Assembly: GCA_003221375.1 (NCBI GenBank)
Contig: QHRI01000010.1
Location: forward strand, 1-8,985
Length of the DNA stretch: 8,985 nt
Direction: 5' to 3'
Source: Verrucomicrobiota bacterium
GTDB lineage: Bacteria > Verrucomicrobiota > Verrucomicrobiia > Chthoniobacterales > UBA10450
Part shown: positions 1 through 7,480 of the stretch, one piece after another
Layout of the letters: each line of letters opens with the position of its first letter
Numbering within the stretch: position 1 is the stretch's first letter
Position numbers and translations under genes: made by a program
The notes under the pieces: model-generated
Databases searched by the model: none
Told to the model about the DNA's origin: nothing
What the model saw: only the letters and a program-made list of their open reading frames with translations

Positions 1-872
1 CCGTCGTTAATGCAGAGGGAACCCAAGTAATCTTCGAGAGACGCCCGACCGCGTCACCGAACGATATCAAGCTATAAAGTTTAGATCTCGCAACGGGCCA
101 CGTTCAGTCTTTTGTAAACTTCGCCTCGACCCGCCCCGATTGGTGCTGGGACAGGTCCGGAGGACAGCTGACAAGTGGTCCGATTGCGTTCAGCAATAAT
201 GACGGCATTTATCGCGTCGACGCTGACGGCCAACCGGTCCCGCTTCCAAACACAGCTGGAATGATTTATCCCTCCTGGTATCCGGACTGCGAGCATCTCG
301 CGGTTGACGTCGGTGGATCACAAGTTACTGCCGAGATCGGTGCCACCACCGGGGCAGTCATCGTTTCGCCGCTGGCAAATGACGCTGTCTGGGCAGGGTT
401 CGTGAGCGTGAACCAAACAAATCCCAACCTGATCGCGTTCGCCGGCCAATTCATTGGGGACAGCAACTACTACAATCAGGACCTCAACTACGTTTGGGTG
501 ACGAACAGATCGACGACGCCGCCAACGGTTGCACCGCTGGACCGCCAGGCACCGAATGGCCCGGCGTTCCTGCAAAAATTTCAAGCGCGTGCCGGCTGGT
601 GGTCACCTGACGGCGAATGGTTTGCCTTTGAGTCCAATCGAATCTGTAATGACATCAGCGGTCAGACCTACGCCATCTTCATTCAAGACGCGAACGGTGC
701 GAGGCCGGCAAAGCAAATCACGGATTGCGCTTGGAATGTTCAGCACCCGAAGTGGTTTCCACCGGGGAAGGACGGCAGAACCTTACTGATCGCCGCAGTT
801 CAGGCGGGCCCGGATGAACCGTTCAGGCTCGCTACTTTCGATGTTACGCGGTTCGTCGGAGACCTGCACTGA
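1..872 (+). pseudogene. PD40/TolB-like beta-propeller protein, 3' part, interrupted by in-frame TAA
   Basis: The reading frame that begins at base 3 encodes beta-propeller-like sequence on both sides of an in-frame TAA at 75-77. Upstream it reads EGTQVIFERRP...NDIKL and directly downstream SLDLATG, which together look like one blade with a single sense codon (probably TAT/TAC, Tyr) lost. The frame then stays open to TGA at 870-872. A clear PD40 blade motif, WSPDGEWFAFESNR, lies at 600-641, and DGIYRVDADG lies near 210-240. PD40/WD40-like repeats occur in periplasmic TolB-like and other exported propeller proteins and usually mediate protein or ligand binding. The N-terminus lies outside the window, so any signal peptide or fused domain is unseen. 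The first ATG after the stop is at 261, and a protein starting there would lose at least one blade. A sequencing error is the main alternative to a true nonsense mutation. Confidence 0.6.
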
Positions 873-942
873 TTGCGGCGACCACCGTTTTGTCAGACCG
901 TTTCACGGCGCAAGCTCGTCCTCATGACAACGCTTAAAGAAA

Positions 943-972
943 TTGCCTGCCCCCTGTTCGACGTAATGATAC
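943..972 (+). promoter_or_regulatory. weak sigma70-like promoter just before the first flavoenzyme gene
   Basis: TTGCCT (943-948) matches four of six -35 consensus bases. GATACT (967-972) matches four of six -10 bases, with an 18-bp spacer. Transcription would begin around 979-980, almost on the start codon (GTG 982 or ATG 985), implying a leaderless or nearly leaderless mRNA. The motif match is weak and was not tested statistically. Confidence 0.22.
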
Positions 973-981
973 TCTAGCGAT

Positions 982-2325
982 GTGATGATTGGGACCGACT
1001 TTCAGTATGACTTTGATTTCGCTGTGGTCGGTGGCGGGCCCGCTGGCTCGTCGTCGGCGATTTCACTACGACAGCACGGTCACTCCGTTGTTCTCTTCGA
1101 GCGTGAGACATTCCCACGATTCCATATCGGTGAATCGTTGCTGTCGACCGCGAACGACGCGTTCGCGGCTCTGGGCGTGGCGAAACAGATCGAATCAGCA
1201 GGTTTTCCGGAGAAATGGGGTGCGCGCCTCTACACGCATGATGGTCAGAGCGGCCGATACGTTGACTTTACCAACGTTCGCGAGGTCACGAAGGCTCAGA
1301 CGTACCAGGTGTGTCGCCAGGAATTTGATCGCATTCTGCTCGAGCGTGCTCGCAAAGTGGGTGTCGACGTTCGAGAAGCATGCAATGTAACCGGGTGCGA
1401 GTTTACTCCAGATGCGGCCATCCTCGACGTGGCATCACGCGTCGACGGGGCAACCTCGCGCATGCAGGTGCGGGCGCTAGTTGACGCCACTGGCCGCGGG
1501 GGGTTGCTCGCTCGAAAATTCGATTTGCGAACCGAGGAGCCGCGCCTCGCTAACATAGCAATATACTCCCACTACACTAACGTCCCGCGACTGGAAGGAC
1601 CGCGACCAGACGATATCCGACTGATTGCACGCAACGACGCCGGCTGGTTTTGGCTCATTCCGATTTCAAAGGACTTAACAAGCGTCGGCGTCGTGCTACC
1701 AAAGGACCTTTACCGCAGACTGGCGAACGGCGATTCAGCCGAGGAAGCGCTTAATCGTACAATTTCCGATACGCCGATTGTCGCCGAGTTAATGCGCGAG
1801 GCGCGGCGCGAGTGGGCGGTACGCGTCGAGAAGGATTTCTCGTACAGTGCTTCGGCGTACGCTGGCGATCGCTGGATCCTGGCAGGAGACGCGGGATCGT
1901 TTCTCGATCCTGTGTTTTCGACCGGTGTCTCAATCGCTATGGAATCAGGTATAGAAGCCGCAGCCGAGCTTCACCGCGCTTTTGGAAGGAATGACTTCTC
2001 AGCTTCAAGCTTCGCAGCGTTTTCTCGTCGCCAGCGCAAACGATTCGAGAGGTTTCGCCGGTTTGTTGTGGGATTCTACACACCACAGTTTCGCGATGTC
2101 TTTTTCAGCCCGGAACCACCAAAACTTATCTTTCGATCAGTGACCACTGTGCTTGCTGGCAAGTGGAACTCGAGCTTGTGGACCCGATTTCTAAACGAGT
2201 TGTTCTTCGGTATCATCTGGATCCAGAAGAGGCTCAACATAGCGCGCCGCGTTTTTCGACGCGACCGAGATGCTGGTTACCCGATCGAAGCCCGCTCCAA
2301 AGATCCGGTTGCGTCTGGTGTCTGA
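982..2325 (+). CDS. FAD-dependent oxidoreductase of the flavin-dependent halogenase superfamily
   Basis: The product is 447 residues (446 if it starts at ATG 985 rather than GTG 982; no Shine-Dalgarno decides between them). The N-terminal Rossmann motif is VVGGGPAG (residues 15-22), followed by E40 for ribose binding and FPRFHIGES (44-52), typical of halogenase-like flavoproteins. WFWLIP (222-227) fits the halogenase signature WxWxIP exactly. The FAD-binding GD is G302-D303, followed by FLDPVFSTG (307-315), fitting FxxPxxSxxG. K78 in FPEKWGA sits where flavin-dependent halogenases have the catalytic lysine. Tryptophan halogenases have Glu at the sixth position of FxxPxxSxxG; here it is F312, as in phenol/pyrrole-type enzymes. 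The C-terminal part (FFSPEPP, then hydrophobic and basic stretches) could contact membrane or a partner. The likely role is flavin-dependent halogenation or oxidation of an unknown, possibly aromatic or carrier-bound substrate, needing a separate flavin reductase if a halogenase. A geranylgeranyl-reductase-like or other non-halogenating enzyme remains possible. Confidence 0.85.
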   Translation: MMIGTDFQYDFDFAVVGGGPAGSSSAISLRQHGHSVVLFERETFPRFHIGESLLSTANDAFAALGVAKQIESAGFPEKWGARLYTHDGQSGRYVDFTNVREVTKAQTYQVCRQEFDRILLERARKVGVDVREACNVTGCEFTPDAAILDVASRVDGATSRMQVRALVDATGRGGLLARKFDLRTEEPRLANIAIYSHYTNVPRLEGPRPDDIRLIARNDAGWFWLIPISKDLTSVGVVLPKDLYRRLANGDSAEEALNRTISDTPIVAELMREARREWAVRVEKDFSYSASAYAGDRWILAGDAGSFLDPVFSTGVSIAMESGIEAAAELHRAFGRNDFSASSFAAFSRRQRKRFERFRRFVVGFYTPQFRDVFFSPEPPKLIFRSVTTVLAGKWNSSLWTRFLNELFFGIIWIQKRLNIARRVFRRDRDAGYPIEARSKDPVASGV

Positions 2326-2361
2326 CCCATCGCGAGTTCCACCGGCGGCCAACGGCAACGG

Positions 2362-3669
2362 TCAGTAGACCAGCCCGGGTTCAGGTGCTTCTTCAGCTTC
2401 CGGCTCGGACATGGCTCGATATGTTCCACTTCCCACGAGGCGTTCGAAGAGCGGTGAAGCCATGAGCGTGGTGACGACAGCCATGATCACCAGCGTGGCG
2501 AAAAGTCCCTCTGATATGATTCCGCGCTGCAGCCCGATGTTAATAACAATCAGTTCCATCAATCCACGTGCATTCATCAGCGTGCCGATACCGAGCGCTT
2601 CGCGATTAGGAATGCCAGTGGCCCGCGCCGCTAGCCAGCACGCGACGCCTTTGCCCAGGACAGCGGCGATCAACACCGCGCCACACATGGCCCAAAGGAA
2701 ACCCGTGTTCAGCAAACCGATTTTCGTATTCAAACCCGAGTACGTGAAAAACAGCGGGAGCAGCAGCGCAACCGTAAGCGGCTGAATGCGGCCAATCAGA
2801 TCGCGCACAACGACCCCGCGTGGCATCGCCGCGCCCATGACGAACGCGCCGAATACTGCGTGCAAGCCGATGAGGTCGGTGAACCATGCGCCCAAAGCCA
2901 TGAGCGCAAGTCCCACAACAAAGCCGGCTTCGGTGAGTGTTCCGTTTTTTGCGAACCAAACTTTGGCCCGAAGCAGCACCGGACGCACGATTAGTAGCGT
3001 AACAGCCACGTAAGCGACGCCACCGGCAATGTTCACCACAGCGTGGCTCCAATTTTTCTCGAAACTGGCAATGACCACTGCAAGGAGGCACCACGCCGTT
3101 GCGTCGTCGATCGCCCCTGCACCCAACGCCACAGTTCCCATGGTTGTGCCAGCAAGTTTTTTGAAATGAATGATTCGGGCGAGCATCGGAAAGGCGGTGA
3201 TGCACATGGACGCGCCTAGGAAGAGCATTGCCTCCGAGCGCGAAGTCGTCCTCGGAAAAAGCGCCGTGTGATCAAATAGAATCCAAGCAAGGCCGGCGCC
3301 CAATACGAACGGTGTCAGCATTCCGGCCACCGACACAGCGATCGAACTTGTCAATTTCCGGCGCACGATGTCGACACGGAATTCCATTCCAACCACAAAC
3401 ATGTAAAGCGCGAGACCTAGTTGTGACGCCGGAAACAAGTAACTCTGGGTGTCCCGCATTTTCTGACTGCTGTCCCACGGGAAAAGCCAATGCTGCGCGT
3501 CTGGCCAGAGCAAACCAAACAGCGATGGTCCGAGAAGAACGCCGGCGAGCATTTCCGCGACGACTTGCGGCTGGCCGAGGCGCAAGGCAATCGCACCGAC
3601 CAGTCGGCAGAATAGAAGAATAACGGCAAGTTGAATGAAAAACTGGACAGCAAGATGCACGTTGTTCAT
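2362..3669 (-). CDS. CPA2-family cation/proton antiporter (Na+/H+ exchanger domain)
   Basis: The product is 435 residues, almost wholly hydrophobic with about a dozen membrane segments, as in the monovalent cation:proton antiporter-2 family of the inner membrane. Family-like features include GQPQVVAEMLAGVLLGPS (residues 32-49), LGLALYMFVVGMEF (84-97), and GAGAIDDATAW (183-193), whose D188-D189 pair matches the ion-binding DD of electrogenic family members. It ends with a short acidic tail (EPEAEEAPEP) and has no C-terminal TrkA-N/RCK domain, so KefB/C-type nucleotide regulation is not expected. The start ATG lies in a palindrome (GTTCATGAAC, 3664-3673). Only a weak AGG precedes it. The gene converges on the first flavoenzyme (36 bp between stops) and diverges from the second (149 bp), so it is transcribed separately from both. 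It probably exchanges Na+ or K+ for H+. A role in exporting a product of the flanking enzymes would be speculation. Confidence 0.92.
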   Translation of the reverse strand: MNNVHLAVQFFIQLAVILLFCRLVGAIALRLGQPQVVAEMLAGVLLGPSLFGLLWPDAQHWLFPWDSSQKMRDTQSYLFPASQLGLALYMFVVGMEFRVDIVRRKLTSSIAVSVAGMLTPFVLGAGLAWILFDHTALFPRTTSRSEAMLFLGASMCITAFPMLARIIHFKKLAGTTMGTVALGAGAIDDATAWCLLAVVIASFEKNWSHAVVNIAGGVAYVAVTLLIVRPVLLRAKVWFAKNGTLTEAGFVVGLALMALGAWFTDLIGLHAVFGAFVMGAAMPRGVVVRDLIGRIQPLTVALLLPLFFTYSGLNTKIGLLNTGFLWAMCGAVLIAAVLGKGVACWLAARATGIPNREALGIGTLMNARGLMELIVINIGLQRGIISEGLFATLVIMAVVTTLMASPLFERLVGSGTYRAMSEPEAEEAPEPGLVY

Positions 3670-3720
3670 GAACGAAACCTATGTGGCCTAGATGTTAGCG
3701 GAACGAGCCTGAGTCGGACA

Positions 3721-3783
3721 AGGTCAACATTGCTTTCTCACGGACTCTGCGACGCGGTTGGTAATCAATTGCGCACTTGACCT
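3721..3783. repeat. inverted repeat AGGTCAA / TTGACCT in the divergent intergenic region
   Basis: AGGTCAA (3721-3727) and TTGACCT (3777-3783) are perfect inverted copies 49 bp apart between the divergent antiporter and second flavoenzyme genes. Read outward, each contains TTGACC, resembling a -35 element for its own gene, but neither has a good -10 at normal spacing. It could be a pair of regulator half-sites or a coincidence. Confidence 0.3.
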
Positions 3784-3811
3784 GACAAGGGCGCGCCCAG
3801 AAAACTACATA
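3782..3811 (+). promoter_or_regulatory. weak promoter-like sequence before the second flavoenzyme gene
   Basis: CTGACA (3782-3787) matches five of six -35 bases. TACATA (3806-3811), 18 bp later, is a poor -10, matching three of six. If used, transcription would start near 3818, at the ATG (3819). A 10-bp perfect palindrome, GGGCGCGCCC (3789-3798), sits in the spacer and could be an operator. Evidence is weak. Confidence 0.18.
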
Positions 3812-3818
3812 TTTGTAA

Positions 3819-5345
3819 ATGGAAGCCAATATAACGCTGCCTGAATCCGACCATACGGACTCTTATGATGTCGTAATCATGGGAGGTGCCCTTTCCGGGG
3901 CAGCGACTGCCACACTCCTATTGCGGCAAAATCCTGGAATTCGCATATTGATTTTGGAAAAATCTATGAAGCTTTCGCGGCGGGTTGGCGAAGCGACCGT
4001 CGAGGTCAGCGCCTATTTCATGGGCCGGGTGCTCGGGTTGACGCAATATCTCAATGAGTCGCATCTCGCAAAGCAGGGATTGCGGTTTTGGTTTACAAAC
4101 GGCGAAGTAAAAACGCTCGCTGAAGCGAGCGAACTCGGGCCGCTTTACCAAGTACGTGTGCCGTCGTATCAACTGGATCGTGCCGCGTTTGATGAAGAGG
4201 TGCTGCGGCGAGCCGGCGCGGCTGGTGCCGAGATTCTGCGTCCGGCGACAATAATCGATGTGCGACTCCAGCCCGGAAAAGAACAAACTGTTACATTTCG
4301 TAACGGCGACGGTACCAGGACGGTTCGCTCACGCTGGATTGTCGATGCATCGGGTGTAGCTGCGATTCTCGCGCGCAAGGAAGGTTGGTGGAAAAACAAT
4401 ACCGAACATCCGACTGCAGCGGCCTGGGCGAGATGGAAAGGCGTCAAGGACTGGGACAGCCGCGAGCTAGCCGAGAAATATCCCTCGTGGTCGCGCGCAG
4501 TTTATGCGACACGTAACACAGCCACCAACCATGTGATCGGCGACGGCTGGTGGAGTTGGTGGATTCCACTAAAAGGCGGGGACGTAAGCGTAGGCGTCGT
4601 TTTTGATCAAAGACTCGTCGATTGGCCCCAGGATGGCGGAAAACTCGGCGAACGGCTCAAGGCTTTTCTGATGCAGCATCCAGTGGCGCGCGAAATTCTC
4701 AGTGACGCGCAATTTAACGAGGAAGACGTCCACTGGAGAAAAAATCTTGCTTACTACAGTACCAGATTTGCTGGGGACGGCTTTGTTCTGGTTGGCGATG
4801 CGGCTGCGTTCATGGATCCATTTTACAGCCCAGGTATGGATTGGATCTCATTTACCACATCAGGTGCCGCAGCGCTCATCAGCGCGCAGCGAAGAGGTGA
4901 AGCGATGAATGCGTTAGTTGAGAGACACAATCGCGATTTGGCAAAATCTCATCGTTGCTGGTTCGAGGCTGTTTACAAGGACAAGTACGAATACATGGGC
5001 GAATTCGATTTAATGACCATTGCTCTGATCTTCGATCTTTGCCTTTATTATTTGGGCGTAGTATCCCGAATATTCAGGTACGGCGAGAACGCTCTGCTGG
5101 TTCCACCATTTTCAAGTACAGGGGTCGGCCCGATTTTTCGTTTTATGCGAACTTATAACCGCCGTTTTGCGAAGATTGCGCGACGTCGGCGGAAACGTCG
5201 AATGCTGGGTAAAATGAACCGCGCGCACCGATGTTTGATCCCGGGTTTTAAACTGCATTCCAGTAATCCGAAGCTGTTTGCTCAAGGTTTCGCCAAATGG
5301 GCGCGGGTGGAACTTAGTGAGCTGTTTTCCTCAAGCGCGTCTTGA
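3819..5345 (+). CDS. second halogenase-like FAD-dependent oxidoreductase with basic C-terminal tail
   Basis: The product is 508 residues starting at ATG 3819, with no Shine-Dalgarno. It is a distant relative of the gene at 982-2325. The N-terminal nucleotide-binding loop reads IMGGALSG (residues 20-27), with Ala where the second conserved Gly of GxGxxG usually sits. RRVGEAT (54-60) corresponds to the GEAT/GES motif. K85 in LAKQGLRFWF is the candidate catalytic lysine. WSWWIP (245-250) fits WxWxIP exactly. GD (326-327) followed by FMDPFYSPG (331-339) fits FxxPxxSxxG, with Tyr336 instead of the Glu of tryptophan halogenases. Beyond the core lie a hydrophobic segment (LMTIALIFDLCLYYLGVV) and a strongly basic run, RRRRKRR (455-461), suggesting contact with membrane, nucleic acid or a carrier protein. 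The substrate is unknown. It could be a halogenase or a halogenase-fold monooxygenase/dehydrogenase. The product is presumably cytosolic or membrane-associated, since no signal peptide is visible. Confidence 0.85.
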   Translation: MEANITLPESDHTDSYDVVIMGGALSGAATATLLLRQNPGIRILILEKSMKLSRRVGEATVEVSAYFMGRVLGLTQYLNESHLAKQGLRFWFTNGEVKTLAEASELGPLYQVRVPSYQLDRAAFDEEVLRRAGAAGAEILRPATIIDVRLQPGKEQTVTFRNGDGTRTVRSRWIVDASGVAAILARKEGWWKNNTEHPTAAAWARWKGVKDWDSRELAEKYPSWSRAVYATRNTATNHVIGDGWWSWWIPLKGGDVSVGVVFDQRLVDWPQDGGKLGERLKAFLMQHPVAREILSDAQFNEEDVHWRKNLAYYSTRFAGDGFVLVGDAAAFMDPFYSPGMDWISFTTSGAAALISAQRRGEAMNALVERHNRDLAKSHRCWFEAVYKDKYEYMGEFDLMTIALIFDLCLYYLGVVSRIFRYGENALLVPPFSSTGVGPIFRFMRTYNRRFAKIARRRRKRRMLGKMNRAHRCLIPGFKLHSSNPKLFAQGFAKWARVELSELFSSSAS

Positions 5346-5401
5346 TGACAGTCACGCGAGAGCGGCAAAAACTTAGTTTGAGGGTTCGGCGCTCAATAAC
5401 T

Positions 5402-5420
5402 GTTCGAGTGACAATCGAAC
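5402..5420. terminator. possible bidirectional terminator hairpin between convergent genes
   Basis: GTTCGA (5402-5407) and TCGAAC (5415-5420) form a 6-bp stem with a 7-nt loop. It lies between the convergent stops of the second flavoenzyme (5345) and the protease-like gene (5426). No T-run follows on either strand, so this is weak. Confidence 0.25.
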
Positions 5421-5423
5421 TGC

Positions 5424-6434
5424 TTAGCGCGAATCGGGATGCCGCAGATAAAGCGCCATCCCACCGACTTCGATGACAGCGAAATTTGATGAGAGATATT
5501 CTTCACCCAGAACGCCCGCATTTGATTCGGCTGCAGAATTCGAGAGCAGGATGTCCTTCGATACATGGGCCACCACTACTTCGGCGTTTGCGAGTTTGAA
5601 ATTGCCGATCGCCAGATCCTTGACGGCAGTGCGATTTACCCCTTCGACCAATCCACCAGCTCCATCTGCGCCATACCCTGCGAGAGCGGTCACATCTGTT
5701 CCGGATTTCACCGCAACCTGCGTATCTATGAGCGTATTTGCAGATCCAGTGTCCACGATAAACCGCGTAGAATGTCCGTTCATCGCTCCTTCAACGTCGA
5801 AGTGATGGTTTGCGTTTAGCCGCATCGGAACTCGTGTGAATCCGCGACTACCCAGATAACTTGCGAGTCCCTGGCTCACAGCGGGACTCCGTCCGTTCGG
5901 ATTCACATAAAGCATCTGCCGAGTGCAATCGACGATCATCCCGAACTTGAGCATCTCGTCCGCTCCGAGGAGACCATTGATATGCGCGGCGGATTTCGAA
6001 TCTGAAATATGCGATCCGGTAGCGGGACCGCTGCGGTCTCGGTTGAAACTTGAAAAATCTGCGATGGCCACCGGCACATTCGTGACCGTGCAATTGCCCA
6101 TGGCAATGCTTTTTACCTTACTAGTGCCAAAGCGCTCCCAGGTGCGGCCAAACAAACCCCCGACATTTGAGTCGGTCTTGTCCACGGTGAGGCCGAACGT
6201 ATTCACGCTATTGGCGTCGATGACGGTGTTAGGCGATCCCGTATCGATCATTAGTGCAGCCCGCCGATTGTTAATGGAAACAGGAACAAACAGGTGATTG
6301 CCAGCGCGCCGTTCCAGCTTCGCGCCGCCAAGACCTTGTTTGGCTAGAAAGCCGGCAAGCGTGCCGCTGGATTGTTGCGCGGGGCACGGCACTAGTGGCG
6401 TTAGCAAAAGAATTGCGAGGAACAGTCTTTTCAT
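5424..6434 (-). CDS. exported two-domain retropepsin-like aspartic protease family protein
   Basis: I place the start at ATG 6434 rather than the upstream TTG 6482, because the 336-residue product then begins with a clean signal peptide: MKR, a hydrophobic core (LFLAILLLTPLV), and a plausible cleavage after CPA (residues 17-19). LVPC is not a good lipobox. Two copies of the aspartic-protease active-site motif follow: MIDTGSPNTVID with D64, and IVDTGSANTLID with D228. Each is followed by a Gly-hydrophobic element (GLLGADEML near 154-162, and GVLGEEYL near the C-terminus), as in retropepsin-like domains. The protein therefore looks like an internal duplication that could form an intramolecular dimer-like active site. 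A periplasmic or extracytoplasmic location is likely. Peptidase activity is inferred and the substrate is unknown. It diverges from the beta-lactamase-like gene, with only 17 bp between starts. It ends with TAA. Confidence 0.85.
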   Translation of the reverse strand: MKRLFLAILLLTPLVPCPAQQSSGTLAGFLAKQGLGGAKLERRAGNHLFVPVSINNRRAALMIDTGSPNTVIDANSVNTFGLTVDKTDSNVGGLFGRTWERFGTSKVKSIAMGNCTVTNVPVAIADFSSFNRDRSGPATGSHISDSKSAAHINGLLGADEMLKFGMIVDCTRQMLYVNPNGRSPAVSQGLASYLGSRGFTRVPMRLNANHHFDVEGAMNGHSTRFIVDTGSANTLIDTQVAVKSGTDVTALAGYGADGAGGLVEGVNRTAVKDLAIGNFKLANAEVVVAHVSKDILLSNSAAESNAGVLGEEYLSSNFAVIEVGGMALYLRHPDSR

Positions 6435-6451
6435 GAGATGAATTGCCGAAA

Positions 6452-7420
6452 ATGACAAGCCTGAGATTTTCAAAGATCGCAAATCGCCGTCAAGAAACTT
6501 TCCGTAGCCGGTCCGATCCTAACCTTAGACATCAAATACTAAAGCTGATCGCATTCCTTGCTGTTCTGGCGCTGGCTACGAATTCTCTCGCTGAGGAAAA
6601 ACGTGAAACTGTTAGGAGTGACAGGGGCAGCGATTTGCTCTGGAAAAAGGACGACAGGATTCTTTTGCGCAACGCCGATCGCATTTTTCCCACCGCCAGC
6701 TCAATAAAAATCGCGATCCTTCTGGAATTATATCGTCAAGACCAGGAAGCGCGTTCAGGAACGAAAGAGAGGGCGAAGTTGGATGACCTTTACACATTTG
6801 ATCCAAAGGATTTGGTCGAGGACAGCCGGATCATGGCTGGTCTTACTCCTGGTGTGACGCGAGTTACCAACCGCGACCTGGCTCAATTCATGATTGCTGT
6901 AAGCGACAACGCCGCCACCAATATTCTGATCGATCGGGTGGGCAAGGATAACGTGAACACGATGCTGCGTGGCCTTGGGTTTTCGAAGACATTGCTGCGG
7001 CGGAAAATGATGGACACCGCAGCCGCGCGACGCGGCGATGAAAATGTCGCTACGCCGCAGGAAATGGCTCGCCTCTTGGAAGCGATTTACAAAGAAATGG
7101 TGTTAAACAAGCAAGCTACAGCGGAGCTTATCAAGCAGTTATCAACCAAGAAGGAGAGTTACATTCCGCGATATCTTTCGGAGAACATCCAGGTAGCCAA
7201 CAAACCGGGAGAATTAGAAGGAGTACGAAATGATTGCGGTATTGTCTTTGTGCAAAACAGGCCGTTTATCGTCAGTGTGATGACCGCTTACGATCGCGAT
7301 GAGAAAGCCGCCGAGCGCGCCATTAGCGACGTTGCTCTTCACGCATACTACTATTTCGAGATGCGCGGCAAGACTTCCGAGTACGGACGAATACTTTCAC
7401 CAGGCGGAGCAACGAAATGA
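6452..7420 (+). CDS. exported class A beta-lactamase-like serine hydrolase
   Basis: Starting at ATG 6452 (TTG 6443 is the alternative) gives 322 residues. A long basic N-region of about 30 residues precedes a hydrophobic core (LIAFLAVLALATNSLA), which looks like a signal sequence cut near LAEEK. Serine penicillin-recognising motifs are present: the SxxK box TASSIK (nucleophile Ser83, Lys86), SDN (151-153), and KPG (251-253) in place of KTG/KSG. After SDN the family-typical RRKMMD...RGDENVATPQEMARL occupies the omega-loop region, and I do not see the ExxLN element that holds the deacylating Glu166 of true class A beta-lactamases. This fits the broad Beta-lactamase2 (PF13354-like) family better than a resistance enzyme. 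A peptidoglycan- or peptide-acting hydrolase in the periplasm is a reasonable inference; penicillin hydrolysis is less likely. It is transcribed divergently from the aspartic-protease-like gene. Confidence 0.87.
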   Translation: MTSLRFSKIANRRQETFRSRSDPNLRHQILKLIAFLAVLALATNSLAEEKRETVRSDRGSDLLWKKDDRILLRNADRIFPTASSIKIAILLELYRQDQEARSGTKERAKLDDLYTFDPKDLVEDSRIMAGLTPGVTRVTNRDLAQFMIAVSDNAATNILIDRVGKDNVNTMLRGLGFSKTLLRRKMMDTAAARRGDENVATPQEMARLLEAIYKEMVLNKQATAELIKQLSTKKESYIPRYLSENIQVANKPGELEGVRNDCGIVFVQNRPFIVSVMTAYDRDEKAAERAISDVALHAYYYFEMRGKTSEYGRILSPGGATK

Positions 7421-7480
7421 GGTGTTTCGCATTTGTCATCCCCGTAGTTTGGATACGTCTCTATGCTGAAACGACCCCGT

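Noticed and set aside
75..77. TAA as a recoded sense codon or programmed readthrough
   Set aside because: TAA serves as the normal stop of the protease-like gene in this window, and no recoding signal is visible; mutation or sequence error is simpler.
2411..3623. Open frames on the + strand, and a 199-codon - strand frame, across the antiporter gene
   Set aside because: They are out-of-frame shadows of the clear membrane protein on the minus strand; their sequences are compositionally odd, rich in Arg, Pro and Ser, and match no family.
3808..3815. Bacteroidetes-type -7 element (TAnnTTTG-like CATATTTG)
   Set aside because: It has one mismatch, no matching -33 TTTG was established, and the rest of the window does not suggest Bacteroidota.
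982..5345. A defined halogenated natural-product gene cluster
   Set aside because: No PKS, NRPS, carrier protein, ketosynthase or flavin reductase gene is present in the window, so calling a biosynthetic cluster is not supported.
6443..6451. TTG 6443 as start of the beta-lactamase-like gene, and TTG 6482 as start of the protease-like gene
   Set aside because: ATG codons at 6452 and 6434 are better starts; for the protease-like gene the ATG directly begins a signal peptide, and using both TTGs would make the genes overlap.
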